Positions 1 through 7,244 of a stretch of DNA of 18,683 nt are shown one piece after another. Made by a program: the position numbers and the translations under genes. How positions within the stretch are numbered: the stretch's first letter is position 1; the number at the start of each line of letters is the position of its first letter. The stretch lies in the NCBI GenBank assembly GCA_029933995.1, contig JAOZNB010000011.1, positions 1,096 through 19,778 on the forward strand, in the 5' to 3' direction. The notes under the pieces are model-generated. The model worked only from the letters and a program-made list of their open reading frames with translations, made no database searches and was not told the DNA's origin. The DNA comes from Candidatus Moraniibacteriota bacterium (GTDB taxonomy: Bacteria; Patescibacteriota; Minisyncoccia; Moranbacterales; GCA-2747515).

Positions 1-30
1 GGTTTTTGAGAAAGATATTGGAGATATATC

Positions 31-435
31 ATGGAAAATACTACACAAAATACAGAGATAAAAATTTCAGGTAATGATTGGGATTGTGGTTTTGAGAGAT
101 TTGCATATTTTGCATGTGAAAATGTGGGGTTTATGCTTAATTTCAAAAAGGGTAATGATGCTTCGAATAATTTTTCTACGGAGACAAATCTCAGAATACC
201 GTGTAGCAAGGAAAATTCGTATGCAAAGGTTGAAGTGAAAAACCTTCCCGAAATACTTGGAAGTCTAGGCATTACAGGACTAGCAAAAGCTAGAATTTTG
301 GAAGAAATTCCAAGATTTATTGCTAGACATGATGAATGTAAGGGTGGTGGGATGTTTCATAAAATTTATTATCATGGACATTTTATGGCAACAGAAGAGA
401 TTAAAATCTCTTTTGGCTCCTGGGACCATTTATAA
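31..435 (+). CDS. Hypothetical protein, 134 aa
   Basis: I do not recognise this family. The product is a soluble-looking 134-residue protein with no signal peptide or membrane segment. It has two cysteines near the N-terminus (CGFERFAYFAC), one near the middle and one at about residue 103, and a C-terminal part rich in His, Tyr and Phe that ends in GSWDHL. The ATG at 31 is supported by a Shine-Dalgarno sequence GGAG at 20-23, seven bases upstream, which is notable because most genes here lack one. Composition is less AT-rich than in the transporter region downstream. The next gene on this strand, at 1028, also has a good ribosome binding site and is also unknown, so the two may belong to one accessory cluster. 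No function is assigned. Confidence 0.7.
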   Translation: MENTTQNTEIKISGNDWDCGFERFAYFACENVGFMLNFKKGNDASNNFSTETNLRIPCSKENSYAKVEVKNLPEILGSLGITGLAKARILEEIPRFIARHDECKGGGMFHKIYYHGHFMATEEIKISFGSWDHL

Positions 436-519
436 GTATCTTCGGCGCTGAGTCATCAGCGTGGCAACAGAAGTGCAGACTACGGTTAATCCGTCTTAGC
501 ACAAATGACAGAAGTTCAC

Positions 520-594
520 GGGTAAGAAGTTTGAATCTAAACTTTTTACCCCTCTAATCAAAATTATGAATAGTCGTAGTTTTGTAAGAGTAAA
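520..594 (+). repeat. Two-stem-loop element, copy 1
   Basis: Stem 1 pairs 520-532 with 539-551 around the loop GAATCT: 13 pairs, one of them G-U. After a short CTCTAAT linker, stem 2 pairs 559-569 with 574-584 around the loop ATAG: 11 pairs, two of them U-G. A tail GTAAGAGTAAA follows. There is no T-run after either stem, so it is not an ordinary terminator. A close copy lies 400 bases downstream. No open reading frame of useful length follows this copy. It could be a structured RNA, a leader regulator or the end of a mobile element. Confidence 0.7.
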
Positions 595-919
595 TTAAAA
601 TGACCAGGGGATTCTGAGCGAGAAATCTCAAACAAAAGAAAAATCAGGGACATAAGCGCTATGTCTATTTGTATTCTGTAAGGATATAATCGGCTTCTGA
701 GAAAGTTTAAAGTATGATTTTTTAAACTAGGTGATGCTGGCACCACAAATTTAATCCGTTTTAGAATTTTTCGGCTAATAAAAAAATATCGGCTGATGAG
801 CTTGCGTTCTCATTGGTGGCATCGTTTCAAATGTCGTTTTAATATAATGCTAGATTTAGGAAATTATTTCTCAGAATAATGACCAAGTATTGTTAGACAT
901 TTAGCGATAAATATCATAA

Positions 920-994
920 GGGTAAGAAGTTTGAATCTAAACTTCTTACCCCTCTAATCAAGATTATGAAACGGTTCATGATTTTGTAGGAGTA
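920..994 (+). repeat. Two-stem-loop element, copy 2
   Basis: Stem 1 pairs 920-932 with 939-951 around the loop GAATCT with 13 perfect pairs. Stem 2 pairs 959-970 with 975-986 around the loop ACGG: 12 pairs, two of them wobble. The tail GTAGGAGTAAA follows. It lies 34 bases before the start codon of the gene at 1028, so here it would be part of that gene's leader. Compared with copy 1, most base changes in the stems keep pairing by exchanging Watson-Crick and wobble pairs. Confidence 0.7.
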
Positions 995-1027
995 AAAGTT
1001 CTTTATAAAAATACACAGGAGACAGTC

Positions 1028-1552
1028 ATGAGTAAATTGGAAAAAATGTTGGCTAAAGTTAAAGAAACTACTACAAGCACCAGTACTTATTATTATGGTT
1101 ATGTGGAAGGTAGAAGATGTAATCAAGAATATTGTAAATTTTTCCAAGGTAGTGTTTATTTATTGCAAAGTCCAATTTCAGACATTGAAATTACATATGT
1201 GACTCGAAAGAGTTGCATGGATAGTAGTGTTTGGGCGGTAGAAACGGCAGAATCTCTGCGCAAATGTCTGCATAACAAAAACTCTAGTACTAGCTGGACT
1301 GGAATAGGGAATTATGTGGTAATTCTCAAGGCAAACAAGCTGTTTGTTGTTTCAGTTTATGGAGATATGCGAGGATGGACGATTGACAGCATTTCTTTTG
1401 AAGATGATGTAGCTATTATCTCAGGAAAACGTAATGCTCCAAATATGATGGGAGGAGACTTCTCTGGACCAGGTTTTAGGCCTGGCGATATGGGATACTA
1501 TAAAGAGGAATATACCTTGGAAGTTCCTCAAGTAGACAAGCTTCCTTTTTAA
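1028..1552 (+). CDS. Hypothetical protein, 174 aa
   Basis: The product is a 174-residue protein of unknown family, with no signal peptide or membrane segment. The N-terminal 15 residues are basic and look helical, followed by a Thr/Ser/Tyr-rich stretch (residues 15-25). Four cysteines fall in the first half. The middle (about residues 95-130) alternates hydrophobic and polar residues as in beta strands, and there is a Gly/Pro/Met-rich segment at about residues 138-155. The ATG at 1028 is preceded by a strong Shine-Dalgarno AGGAGA at 1016-1021. The leader carries copy 2 of the two-stem-loop element, which suggests post-transcriptional control. A long hairpin follows the stop codon. Size and an RNA-repeat leader recall type III toxin genes, but no such motif is visible, so I make no such call. 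Confidence 0.72.
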   Translation: MSKLEKMLAKVKETTTSTSTYYYGYVEGRRCNQEYCKFFQGSVYLLQSPISDIEITYVTRKSCMDSSVWAVETAESLRKCLHNKNSSTSWTGIGNYVVILKANKLFVVSVYGDMRGWTIDSISFEDDVAIISGKRNAPNMMGGDFSGPGFRPGDMGYYKEEYTLEVPQVDKLPF

Positions 1553-1565
1553 CAATCTCCAAAAA

Positions 1566-1598
1566 GGGAATTGAAAAAGAATCTTTTTTTTAATTCCC
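1566..1598 (+). terminator. Hairpin after the 174-aa gene
   Basis: A 15-pair stem, GGGAATT then an A-rich arm, pairs with a T-rich arm and AATTCCC across a loop of only three bases. The T-run is inside the 3' arm and not after it, so this is a probable but not canonical terminator. It lies 14 bases after the stop codon of the upstream gene and 77 bases before the MFS start. Confidence 0.5.
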
Positions 1599-1674
1599 CT
1601 ATCACTTGAAAATTTAAATTGTAGATTTGAATTTTCAAAAGGATGGAATAAGATATAGGGTATGCTTAAAAAAC

Positions 1675-2886
1675 ATGAATAACAAAATAATTCAAAAAAA
1701 TCTACAATCTAATATATGGAAGCATACAGTTTATTTAATTACTAATAAACGTATTTTTTCAGCAATCTTGGGAGCTTATTATTTAACAATTCAAAATGTA
1801 ACTGCTCAAAGTATTGGAACTATTTTGCTAGCTGGGAGCTTGGCTGGATTTCTTTTTGAAATTCCTAGTGGATATATTTCTGATAAAATTGGGCATAAAC
1901 AAGCTTTGATATTTGGTAAAACAGCATTACTATTTTCGTCATTATTTTTTCTACTTGCAAATAATATTTTACTTTTGATATTAGGTAGTGTCTTGATGAG
2001 TATTGGATATGCATTCTTTTCCGGTACAGGTGCAGCCTTTATGCATGAGACATTAAGTGCATTGAATAAAGAAGAGGAATATATACAAATAATGGGAAAG
2101 ATGCGTTCCATTGGATATGTAGTTCCTATAATTTTTGTAGCTCTGATTCCTTTTTTAGTAAATATTGATATTAAATTACCTTTTGTGGTAGCTGTTGGAT
2201 TGGATATTATAGGTTTGTGTGTGGTACTCACTTATGTAGTTCCACAAAAATCCAAAAAGCAAATTGAAGAAATTGGAATTACAAATTTTAAACAGGTCTT
2301 AAAAAAAGTATATAAGATTGGATTTTTTAGGTATACATTATTTTTAGGAATTATGAGTGGCTTTCTCTTTTCTGTAATAGGATTTCGAGCAGCTTATCAG
2401 GACTTTCTCCAAATCCCAATTATTTATTATGGGATTTTTGTGGGTATAAGTTTTGTTTTGGCATCAGTACTGACTGTTTTTAGTGGCAAAATAAAAGCAA
2501 ATATTACTTTGAAAAGTTTATTTATGTTTCAAATAGTTATCTTTACGTTCTTGTTCTTATTGTTAGGAGTTATTTCTAACGTATGGATAATTATATCAAT
2601 ATTTATTTTAATCATGGGATTGCAACATGGACTGAGAACAGTAAATGGAGGTTTTATGATGGATAAATTAAAAGATGAAAAATTTAAAGCAACAATATCA
2701 TCAATAGGGGAACAAATTTCAAAAATGACGACAGCTGTTATTGGTTTCGGACTAGGTATGATTATAAATTATTTTTCTTACAAAATAGGATTTTTCTCCC
2801 TAGGTATTGCTTTTTGTTTAATTTTAATACCAATTTATATTTATATTTTTAGAAGTAATACAAAAAGATTATATTACAAAAACTAA
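1675..2886 (+). CDS. MFS transporter
   Basis: This is a major facilitator superfamily membrane transporter of about 403 residues, moving an unidentified solute or drug by secondary transport. It shows about twelve hydrophobic segments. The loop after the second has the family's motif A in the form GYISDKIGHK. Segment four contains GYAFFSGTGAAFMHE, as in drug-efflux-like members. The C-terminal half repeats the pattern, and the tail is short and basic. I chose the ATG at 1675; an in-frame TTG at 1627 would add 16 hydrophilic residues with no family support. No clear Shine-Dalgarno precedes either start. The gene is very AT-rich even for this window and overlaps the convergent gene at 2869-3519 by 18 bases. 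Substrate cannot be told from the sequence. Confidence 0.88.
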   Translation: MNNKIIQKNLQSNIWKHTVYLITNKRIFSAILGAYYLTIQNVTAQSIGTILLAGSLAGFLFEIPSGYISDKIGHKQALIFGKTALLFSSLFFLLANNILLLILGSVLMSIGYAFFSGTGAAFMHETLSALNKEEEYIQIMGKMRSIGYVVPIIFVALIPFLVNIDIKLPFVVAVGLDIIGLCVVLTYVVPQKSKKQIEEIGITNFKQVLKKVYKIGFFRYTLFLGIMSGFLFSVIGFRAAYQDFLQIPIIYYGIFVGISFVLASVLTVFSGKIKANITLKSLFMFQIVIFTFLFLLLGVISNVWIIISIFILIMGLQHGLRTVNGGFMMDKLKDEKFKATISSIGEQISKMTTAVIGFGLGMIINYFSYKIGFFSLGIAFCLILIPIYIYIFRSNTKRLYYKN

Positions 2887-3519
2887 TTCATCATCTGAGA
2901 GATTATTAGGAACTGAGCAATCTGGAAATGTGGTCACTAGATAAAACGGAAGCTGTTTTATTTTTTTCACTTCTACAAAGATCGTTTTTGTATAAGATAA
3001 TTCTATTTCTGAAATAGTATTTACAGTAATATTATTTTCACCAATACAATTACTTCTAAGGACACACTCGATAGCTCGTCTATTAGCCTTAGGTATTTGT
3101 TCTATCGGCAAGCAGTTTATTTTTCCAATATTTATTTTATAATTAAATCTAAATTCAGCTATTTTGTTTTCAGAACTATCAATCCAATGAATTTTATTAG
3201 TTGATAACAATTCTTGAAATTTTTGTTCAATTATTTTTAATAGTTTGTTGGGATTTTCAATACCAGAGATATTCTTTTCAAATTTAGTGCCAACTGTTTC
3301 CAGAGCATTTGTAACATCATTTTGTGAAATTTTTGAAAAAAGAAATTTCTTTTGAGTATAATTATAATACCAATATGGTTGATTAATTAACATTTTTTTG
3401 TAAGAATTATTCACAAATTTGAAATGTCTCAAAACATGAAATTCATTTGTGGGGTTTATAATGGAGCTTTCTAAGGTATTCATATTTTGTATTATCGAAT
3501 TGTAATCACATAATATCAT
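2869..3519 (-). CDS. Hypothetical protein, 216 aa
   Basis: A soluble 216-residue protein of unknown family, encoded convergent to the transporter, with 18 bases of 3' overlap. It is rich in Asn, Ile and Lys, has no membrane segment and no signal peptide, and contains a helical middle (about residues 85-110). The C-terminal 50 residues alternate as beta strands (LSYTKTIFVEVKKI, then LPFYLVTTFPD). This order, helices and then a strand ending in a TTFP-like motif, recalls BECR-fold nucleases of phage and toxin origin, but that is only an impression. No Shine-Dalgarno is visible before the ATG; an internal ATG at 3483 is an alternative start. It stands alone on its strand, head to head with the kinase gene, whose chosen ATG is 66 bases away. 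Confidence 0.65.
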   Translation of the reverse strand: MILCDYNSIIQNMNTLESSIINPTNEFHVLRHFKFVNNSYKKMLINQPYWYYNYTQKKFLFSKISQNDVTNALETVGTKFEKNISGIENPNKLLKIIEQKFQELLSTNKIHWIDSSENKIAEFRFNYKINIGKINCLPIEQIPKANRRAIECVLRSNCIGENNITVNTISEIELSYTKTIFVEVKKIKQLPFYLVTTFPDCSVPNNLSDDELVFVI

Positions 3520-3584
3520 GTGACAACTTTTGAAACAATATTTTGTGGTATACTTTTAAAATAATATATATAAATTTATTTAAT

Positions 3585-4205
3585 ATGATTTATTTTATAG
3601 GCGGTTCACCACGAGGAGGTAAAAGTATCTTGGCGCATATGATTTCTCAAAAATTAGATATCCCGTACCTTTCGACAGATGATATTCGTCCGATTGTTAT
3701 GGCATATTTTAGTGAGACAGACTTGAAAGAAAAATTTCCTTTTGGCGCTGATGATATGCCAACTGATGATTATTTTAATAATTGGACTGGTGAAGATATG
3801 CTCAAAGCAGAAATTATAGAGGCACATAGTTCTTGGGCAGGTGTAAAAAATCTCATTAATCACCTTCGTTCTGGTAAAATGGATTATGTGATAGAGGGTG
3901 TATATTTATTACCAGAGTTAGTAAAAGAATTTAGTGGAGATGCTGATATAAAAATTGTATTTTTAGTAAAAGAAGATGCTGAAAAAATATTTCAAGGTTT
4001 AATGAAAAATAAAGGTGAAAATGATTGGATTGCAACTTATGTCACAAATGATGAAATGATGATGACTGCCGCAAAAGCTTTATCGGTATATGGACCATAC
4101 TTTGCAGATGAATCAAAAAAATATGGATTTAAATGTGTAAATACAGAGAATAATTTTCACAATAAGTTAGAAAATACATTTAAAACACTGACTGTAGGTA
4201 ACTGA
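3585..4205 (+). CDS. P-loop kinase-like protein
   Basis: A 206-residue nucleoside-triphosphate-binding protein of the small-molecule kinase type. The N-terminus has a clear Walker A motif GGSPRGGKS (residues 6-14), then YLSTDDIRP (about 29-37), where the acidic pair is typical of phosphotransferases, and a hydrophobic strand ending in VIEGVYLLP (about 105-113). The IEGV-LLP motif resembles 2-phosphoglycerate kinase and related AAA_33/zeta-type kinases. The phosphate acceptor is not known. I chose the ATG at 3585, which places Walker A directly at the N-terminus as usual; an in-frame TTG at 3543 would add 14 residues. No Shine-Dalgarno is visible and the upstream bases are A+T only, so it may be leaderless or weakly translated. 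It ends in TGA, evidence for the standard code, and is followed by a good terminator. Confidence 0.8.
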   Translation: MIYFIGGSPRGGKSILAHMISQKLDIPYLSTDDIRPIVMAYFSETDLKEKFPFGADDMPTDDYFNNWTGEDMLKAEIIEAHSSWAGVKNLINHLRSGKMDYVIEGVYLLPELVKEFSGDADIKIVFLVKEDAEKIFQGLMKNKGENDWIATYVTNDEMMMTAAKALSVYGPYFADESKKYGFKCVNTENNFHNKLENTFKTLTVGN

Positions 4206-4232
4206 GATTCTGAATTAAGTTCAGTATGACAA
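4204..4232. repeat. Short dispersed repeat, GAGAT...ATGACAA type
   Basis: The segment starts GAGATTCTGAA, forms a small hairpin (CTGAA/TTCAG around TTAAG) and ends CAGTATGACAA. It overlaps the stop codon of the kinase gene. A second member with the same ends lies at 18228-18270. From memory, repeats with GAGATTCT and AATGACA ends are common between genes in many candidate-phylum genomes. Confidence 0.5.
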
Positions 4233-4246
4233 GGTGAAATAACAAA

Positions 4247-4288
4247 GTAGGGACAGGTTTGAAACCTGTCCCTACATTTTTTTGTATT
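4247..4288 (+). terminator. Rho-independent terminator of the kinase gene
   Basis: GTAGGGACAGGT (4247-4258) pairs perfectly with ACCTGTCCCTAC (4264-4275) around a five-base loop, and a T-rich run follows on the plus strand. It lies 41 bases after the kinase stop codon. The stem belongs to a TAGRGAC class of hairpins; a relative lies at 17414-17461. On the minus strand no T-run follows, so it would serve gyrA poorly. Confidence 0.75.
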
Positions 4289-4310
4289 TTGTAAAAAGAT
4301 TTTACAAAAT
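4286..4310 (-). other. Hairpin over the gyrA stop codon
   Basis: ATTTTGTAAAA (4286-4296) and its exact reverse complement (4300-4310) flank three bases and include the gyrA stop codon. It could protect or end the gyrA message, but it is followed by an A-run and not a T-run on the minus strand, so termination here is uncertain. Confidence 0.4.
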
Positions 4311-6764
4311 TGTTGCTGCGCTTATTATATCGTTTTTCTTTGGTTTCATGATTCTCACGCCTTGAGTTGCTCTTGATAGTGTTGAGATGTTTGTTAGTGG
4401 TGTGCGGATTATTTGTCCATTTGCACTTGTTATGATTACATCACTGTCATTGTCATCGGCACTTACGATATAAGCACTTACAATTTTACCAGTTTTTGGT
4501 GTGATTTTGGCAGTTTTGATACCAGAACCACCTCTTCTTTGTGCTTTATATTGTGTCATCTTAGTTTTCTTACCATAACCATTTGCTGTGATGATGAATA
4601 ATTCTGCTCCACGTTGACTTGCAAACATGACATCCATTCCAATTACTACATCATCTTTTTTCAATTTGATTCCACGTACACCAGCAGCACTACGGCCCAT
4701 TGCTCGTACATTTGCCTCTTTAAATCGGATTGCTTGGCCACCGTCTGTAATCAAACTTATATCATCTGTCCCAGTTGTTGGTTTCACCCATTTCAATCTG
4801 TCAGCACCTTTTAGCTTGATTGCTATGAGTCCTCCACGACGTACATTGTCAAAGTCTTTGATTTTTACCTTTTTTACAACACCTGCTTTTGTTGCCATAA
4901 AGAGGAATTTGAATTGACTGTCATTTTTATCAAAAGGAATAATTTCTGTGACTTCCTCGTGTGGAGAGAGCTGCAAGAAATTTACAACCGCATTTCCTTT
5001 TGCAGTACGAGTTGATTCTGGAATGTCATATGCATTTATTTGAAATACTTTACCAGTATTTGTAAAGAAGAATAGATTGTCATGAGTCATGACACTCAAC
5101 ATGCTCTTCACACTCGTATCTTCTTTGGTGTTAGCACCAATTACTCCTTTGCCACCACGTTTTTGTACGCGGTATACTGATGGATTCATTCGCTTGATAT
5201 ATCCGTCAGTTGTCATAGTAATAATTGCTTCTTCATTCGGCACTAGATCTTCTTGGTTAAATTCGCCAATTGCAGTTTTGAATACTTTTGTTTTGCGAGG
5301 GTCACCGTATTTTTCAGTTAGTTCAGCTAATTCACCTTTGATAATATCTTTTTGTTTTTTCTCACTTTTTAGAATTGCTTCTAATTTGCGGATGATGCGT
5401 AGTTTTTCCTTTAATTCATCTTCAATTTTTTTGCGTTCCAATCCTGCGAGTGTTTGTAAACGCATTTCCAAGATTGCAGTTGTTTGTAAGTCAGAAAATT
5501 TAAATTTTTTGCGTAAGTTATCATGAGCTGTTTCACGTGTACGTGATTTTTTGATAATTGCAATTACAGCATCAATATTATCCAGCGCTATTTGCAAACC
5601 TTCGAGTATATGCGCTCGTTCTTTTGCTTTTCTCAAATCAAACTTAGTACGTCTCACCACTACTTCACGACGGTGTGTGATATAATATTCTAAGATTTCC
5701 TTTAAATTCAAAATACGTGGTTCAATTCCATCAACTAACGCAAGCATGTTTGAGTTGAAGTTTTTTTGTAAGTCTGTCAGAGTATAGAGTCTGTTTAAAA
5801 CCTTTTGTGGATAAGCATCTTTTTTGAGGTCCATTACAACACGTACACCGTCTTTACTAGATTCGTCTCGAAGTGCTTTGATACCAATAATTTTTTTATC
5901 TTTTACGAGGTTTGCGATTTTTTCAATCAAGGTTGCTTTGTTTGTAAGGTAAGTCATTTCTGTGACAATGATTGAGAACTGTCCTGCGCGACCTTCTACA
6001 ATTTCAGCTTTAGCACGCATTGTGATTTTCCCGTGACCTGTTGCGTATGTTTCGCGGATATCTGCTTGATTGTAAATCATGCCACCAGTAGGGAAGTCAG
6101 GACCTGTAACATGTTGCATTAAGGCGTCTACATCAGACTTTGGTTTGTCTATTAATAATGAGATAGCACCTGTCAGTTCACCTAAGTTGTGTGGTGGAAT
6201 ATTTGTTGCCATACCAACAGCAATTCCCATAGTTCCATTTAATAGTAGCTGTGGAAGTTTTGCTGGAAGCACTGATGGCTCTTGGTGTACGCCATCAAAG
6301 TTTGGTCGGAAATTAACTGTATCTTTTTCAATATCAAAAAGCATTTCTTCTGCTATATATTGTAATTTTGCTTCAGTATAACGGTAGGCAGCAGCACTGT
6401 CTCCATCCATAGAACCAAAGTTTCCTTGACCCCATACAAGAGGATAACGGAGAGAAAAGTCTTGGGCCATACGAACCATTGTGTCATACACTGCTGTATC
6501 ACCATGTGGATGATACTTACCAAGTACTTCACCCACTACAGTAGCACTTTTACGAAATTTTGCAGTTGGTTTTAGCCCTGTTTTCCACATTGAATAAAGG
6601 ATTCTGCGATGTACAGGCTTCATTCCATCACGTACATCAGGAAGTGCACGAGCAACTATAACGCTCATGGCATATTCCATGTATGATTTTTGCATTTCCT
6701 GGACAATTGGTTGAGGTGATATATCTTGGTGTACAGGTTCTTGATCTGTTTTTTTCTTTGTCAT
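4302..6764 (-). CDS. gyrA: DNA gyrase subunit A
   Basis: GyrA is the DNA breakage-reunion subunit of DNA gyrase (A2B2), which introduces negative supercoils using ATP. The 820-residue protein has normal length. It shows the winged-helix quinolone-resistance region (HPHGDTAVYD, residues 85-94), the catalytic tyrosine Tyr129 in AAYRYTE, the coiled-coil tower (about 360-490) and a C-terminal beta-pinwheel. The GyrA box, QKRGGKG at 534-540 (consensus QRRGGKG), identifies it as GyrA and not ParC. The position of E. coli Ser83 is Thr90 here, as in some wild-type gyrases. The chosen ATG gives the usual short hydrophilic extension. A TATAAA box on the minus strand (6773-6778) lies only eight bases before the start, so transcripts may be nearly leaderless. 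gyrB is not adjacent. An 11-pair hairpin (4286-4310) overlaps the stop codon. Confidence 0.98.
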   Translation of the reverse strand: MTKKKTDQEPVHQDISPQPIVQEMQKSYMEYAMSVIVARALPDVRDGMKPVHRRILYSMWKTGLKPTAKFRKSATVVGEVLGKYHPHGDTAVYDTMVRMAQDFSLRYPLVWGQGNFGSMDGDSAAAYRYTEAKLQYIAEEMLFDIEKDTVNFRPNFDGVHQEPSVLPAKLPQLLLNGTMGIAVGMATNIPPHNLGELTGAISLLIDKPKSDVDALMQHVTGPDFPTGGMIYNQADIRETYATGHGKITMRAKAEIVEGRAGQFSIIVTEMTYLTNKATLIEKIANLVKDKKIIGIKALRDESSKDGVRVVMDLKKDAYPQKVLNRLYTLTDLQKNFNSNMLALVDGIEPRILNLKEILEYYITHRREVVVRRTKFDLRKAKERAHILEGLQIALDNIDAVIAIIKKSRTRETAHDNLRKKFKFSDLQTTAILEMRLQTLAGLERKKIEDELKEKLRIIRKLEAILKSEKKQKDIIKGELAELTEKYGDPRKTKVFKTAIGEFNQEDLVPNEEAIITMTTDGYIKRMNPSVYRVQKRGGKGVIGANTKEDTSVKSMLSVMTHDNLFFFTNTGKVFQINAYDIPESTRTAKGNAVVNFLQLSPHEEVTEIIPFDKNDSQFKFLFMATKAGVVKKVKIKDFDNVRRGGLIAIKLKGADRLKWVKPTTGTDDISLITDGGQAIRFKEANVRAMGRSAAGVRGIKLKKDDVVIGMDVMFASQRGAELFIITANGYGKKTKMTQYKAQRRGGSGIKTAKITPKTGKIVSAYIVSADDNDSDVIITSANGQIIRTPLTNISTLSRATQGVRIMKPKKNDIISAATIL

Positions 6765-6800
6765 ACTAATATTTTATAATTGATTTACACACAAAAACGA

Positions 6801-6827
6801 CAAAAAACATTCCGTCTATGTTTTTTG
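6801..6827 (-). terminator. Hairpin between the 96-aa gene and gyrA
   Basis: CAAAAAACAT (6801-6810) pairs exactly with ATGTTTTTTG (6818-6827) around a seven-base loop. On the minus strand it is followed by TCGTTTTTGTG, so it may terminate the upstream membrane-protein gene before gyrA. On the plus strand it is followed by TTTGTTT, so it may act both ways. Confidence 0.5.
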
Positions 6828-6842
6828 TTTGTTTATCTATAT

Positions 6843-6899
6843 TCTATAGTTAATCTATTTTTTTGTATAAAATATACCAAAAGATAGATTAACTATAGA
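6843..6899. repeat. 16-base inverted repeat near the 96-aa gene
   Basis: A 16-base arm (6843-6858) pairs perfectly with 6884-6899 across a 25-base AT-rich spacer, just after the stop codon of the minus-strand gene that ends at 6911. A T-rich run follows on the plus strand. It is probably a second terminator structure; a protein-binding site is the alternative. Confidence 0.5.
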
Positions 6900-6910
6900 T
6901 TTTTTATTTT

Positions 6911-7201
6911 TTAGATTTCGCTGTCTGTTGGGCTTTGTTTTAATAATTCATCAATTGAGATAGAATCATTGTTGATGGGATTATCAGAGTTTATGCTATC
7001 TATACGTTCTTTGAGTTCATCTATTGATTCTTGAGTTTCTTGATCAGTATTCATTTGGAGAAAATTGATTTTTAGTGAGATGACCCAGATAAAAATGACA
7101 ATAAACATTGTTATTATAACCGCTCCCCAGACATAGCGTATGCGAATGTTTTCTGGTTGTTGGCGAATTTCTTTTACTTTTTCATCTATTCTATCAAACA
7201 T
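6911..7201 (-). CDS. Small single-pass membrane protein, 96 aa
   Basis: A 96-residue protein with a short basic N-terminal segment, one membrane helix at about residues 23-44 (YVWGAVIITMFIVIFIWVIS), and an acidic, probably helical tail ending in SPTDSEI. The charge pattern suggests the N-terminus is in the cytoplasm and the acidic tail outside. The family is not recognised. It lies 43 bases downstream of the MBL-fold gene on the same strand and is probably co-transcribed with it. No Shine-Dalgarno is visible. Two inverted repeats follow its stop codon before gyrA begins. Confidence 0.72.
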   Translation of the reverse strand: MFDRIDEKVKEIRQQPENIRIRYVWGAVIITMFIVIFIWVISLKINFLQMNTDQETQESIDELKERIDSINSDNPINNDSISIDELLKQSPTDSEI

Positions 7202-7244
7202 AATTTATTGTTAAATGGTTGATGTTTGTGATGTTGTAAATAAA

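Larger units (their letters stand above)
436..1027. other. Long gene-free region with structured repeats
   Basis: About 590 bases lie between two small genes with no convincing coding sequence in any frame. It holds two copies of a two-stem-loop element (520-594 and 920-994). Other short structures are a hairpin at 446-461 (CGCTGA/TCAGCG with loop GTCA), a hairpin at 795-814, and a 14-base near-repeat TTAATCCGTYTTAG at 486-499 and 751-764. TATAAT-like boxes occur at 685-690 and 843-848, but neither has a good -35 box at proper spacing. The region may be a non-coding RNA locus, a long leader, or the remains of lost genes. Confidence 0.6.

Noticed and set aside
525..546. The stem GTTT-GAATCT-AAAC looks like a tRNA T-arm.
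   Set aside because: The loop is six bases and lacks the TTCRANY pattern, the stem is far too long, and no acceptor, D or anticodon arm surrounds it.
564..746. A 60-codon minus-strand reading frame in the gene-free region.
   Set aside because: It runs through stem 2 of the stem-loop element, has no ribosome binding site and no recognisable protein features.
436..1027. CRISPR array or transposon ends.
   Set aside because: There are only two copies with an irregular spacing of 325 bases, no terminal inverted repeats or target duplications are seen, and no transposase or cas gene is in the window.
914..1147. A 77-codon minus-strand frame covering copy 2 and the start of the 174-aa gene.
   Set aside because: It is antisense to a better-supported gene with a strong Shine-Dalgarno and to the structured repeat.
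436..1552. A type III toxin-antitoxin locus (RNA repeats before a toxin gene).
   Set aside because: The repeats are 400 bases apart and not tandem, no terminator lies between repeats and gene, and the protein shows no ToxN-like motif that I can see.
1627..1674. TTG start that would lengthen the MFS transporter.
   Set aside because: It adds a hydrophilic segment not expected in MFS proteins; the ATG at 1675 starts just before the first helix.
3543..3584. TTG start that would lengthen the P-loop kinase.
   Set aside because: Walker A normally lies at the very N-terminus of such kinases, which fits the ATG at 3585.
4302..6764. Possibility that the type II topoisomerase subunit is ParC.
   Set aside because: A GyrA box (QKRGGKG) is present and the C-terminal pinwheel is full length, both typical of GyrA.
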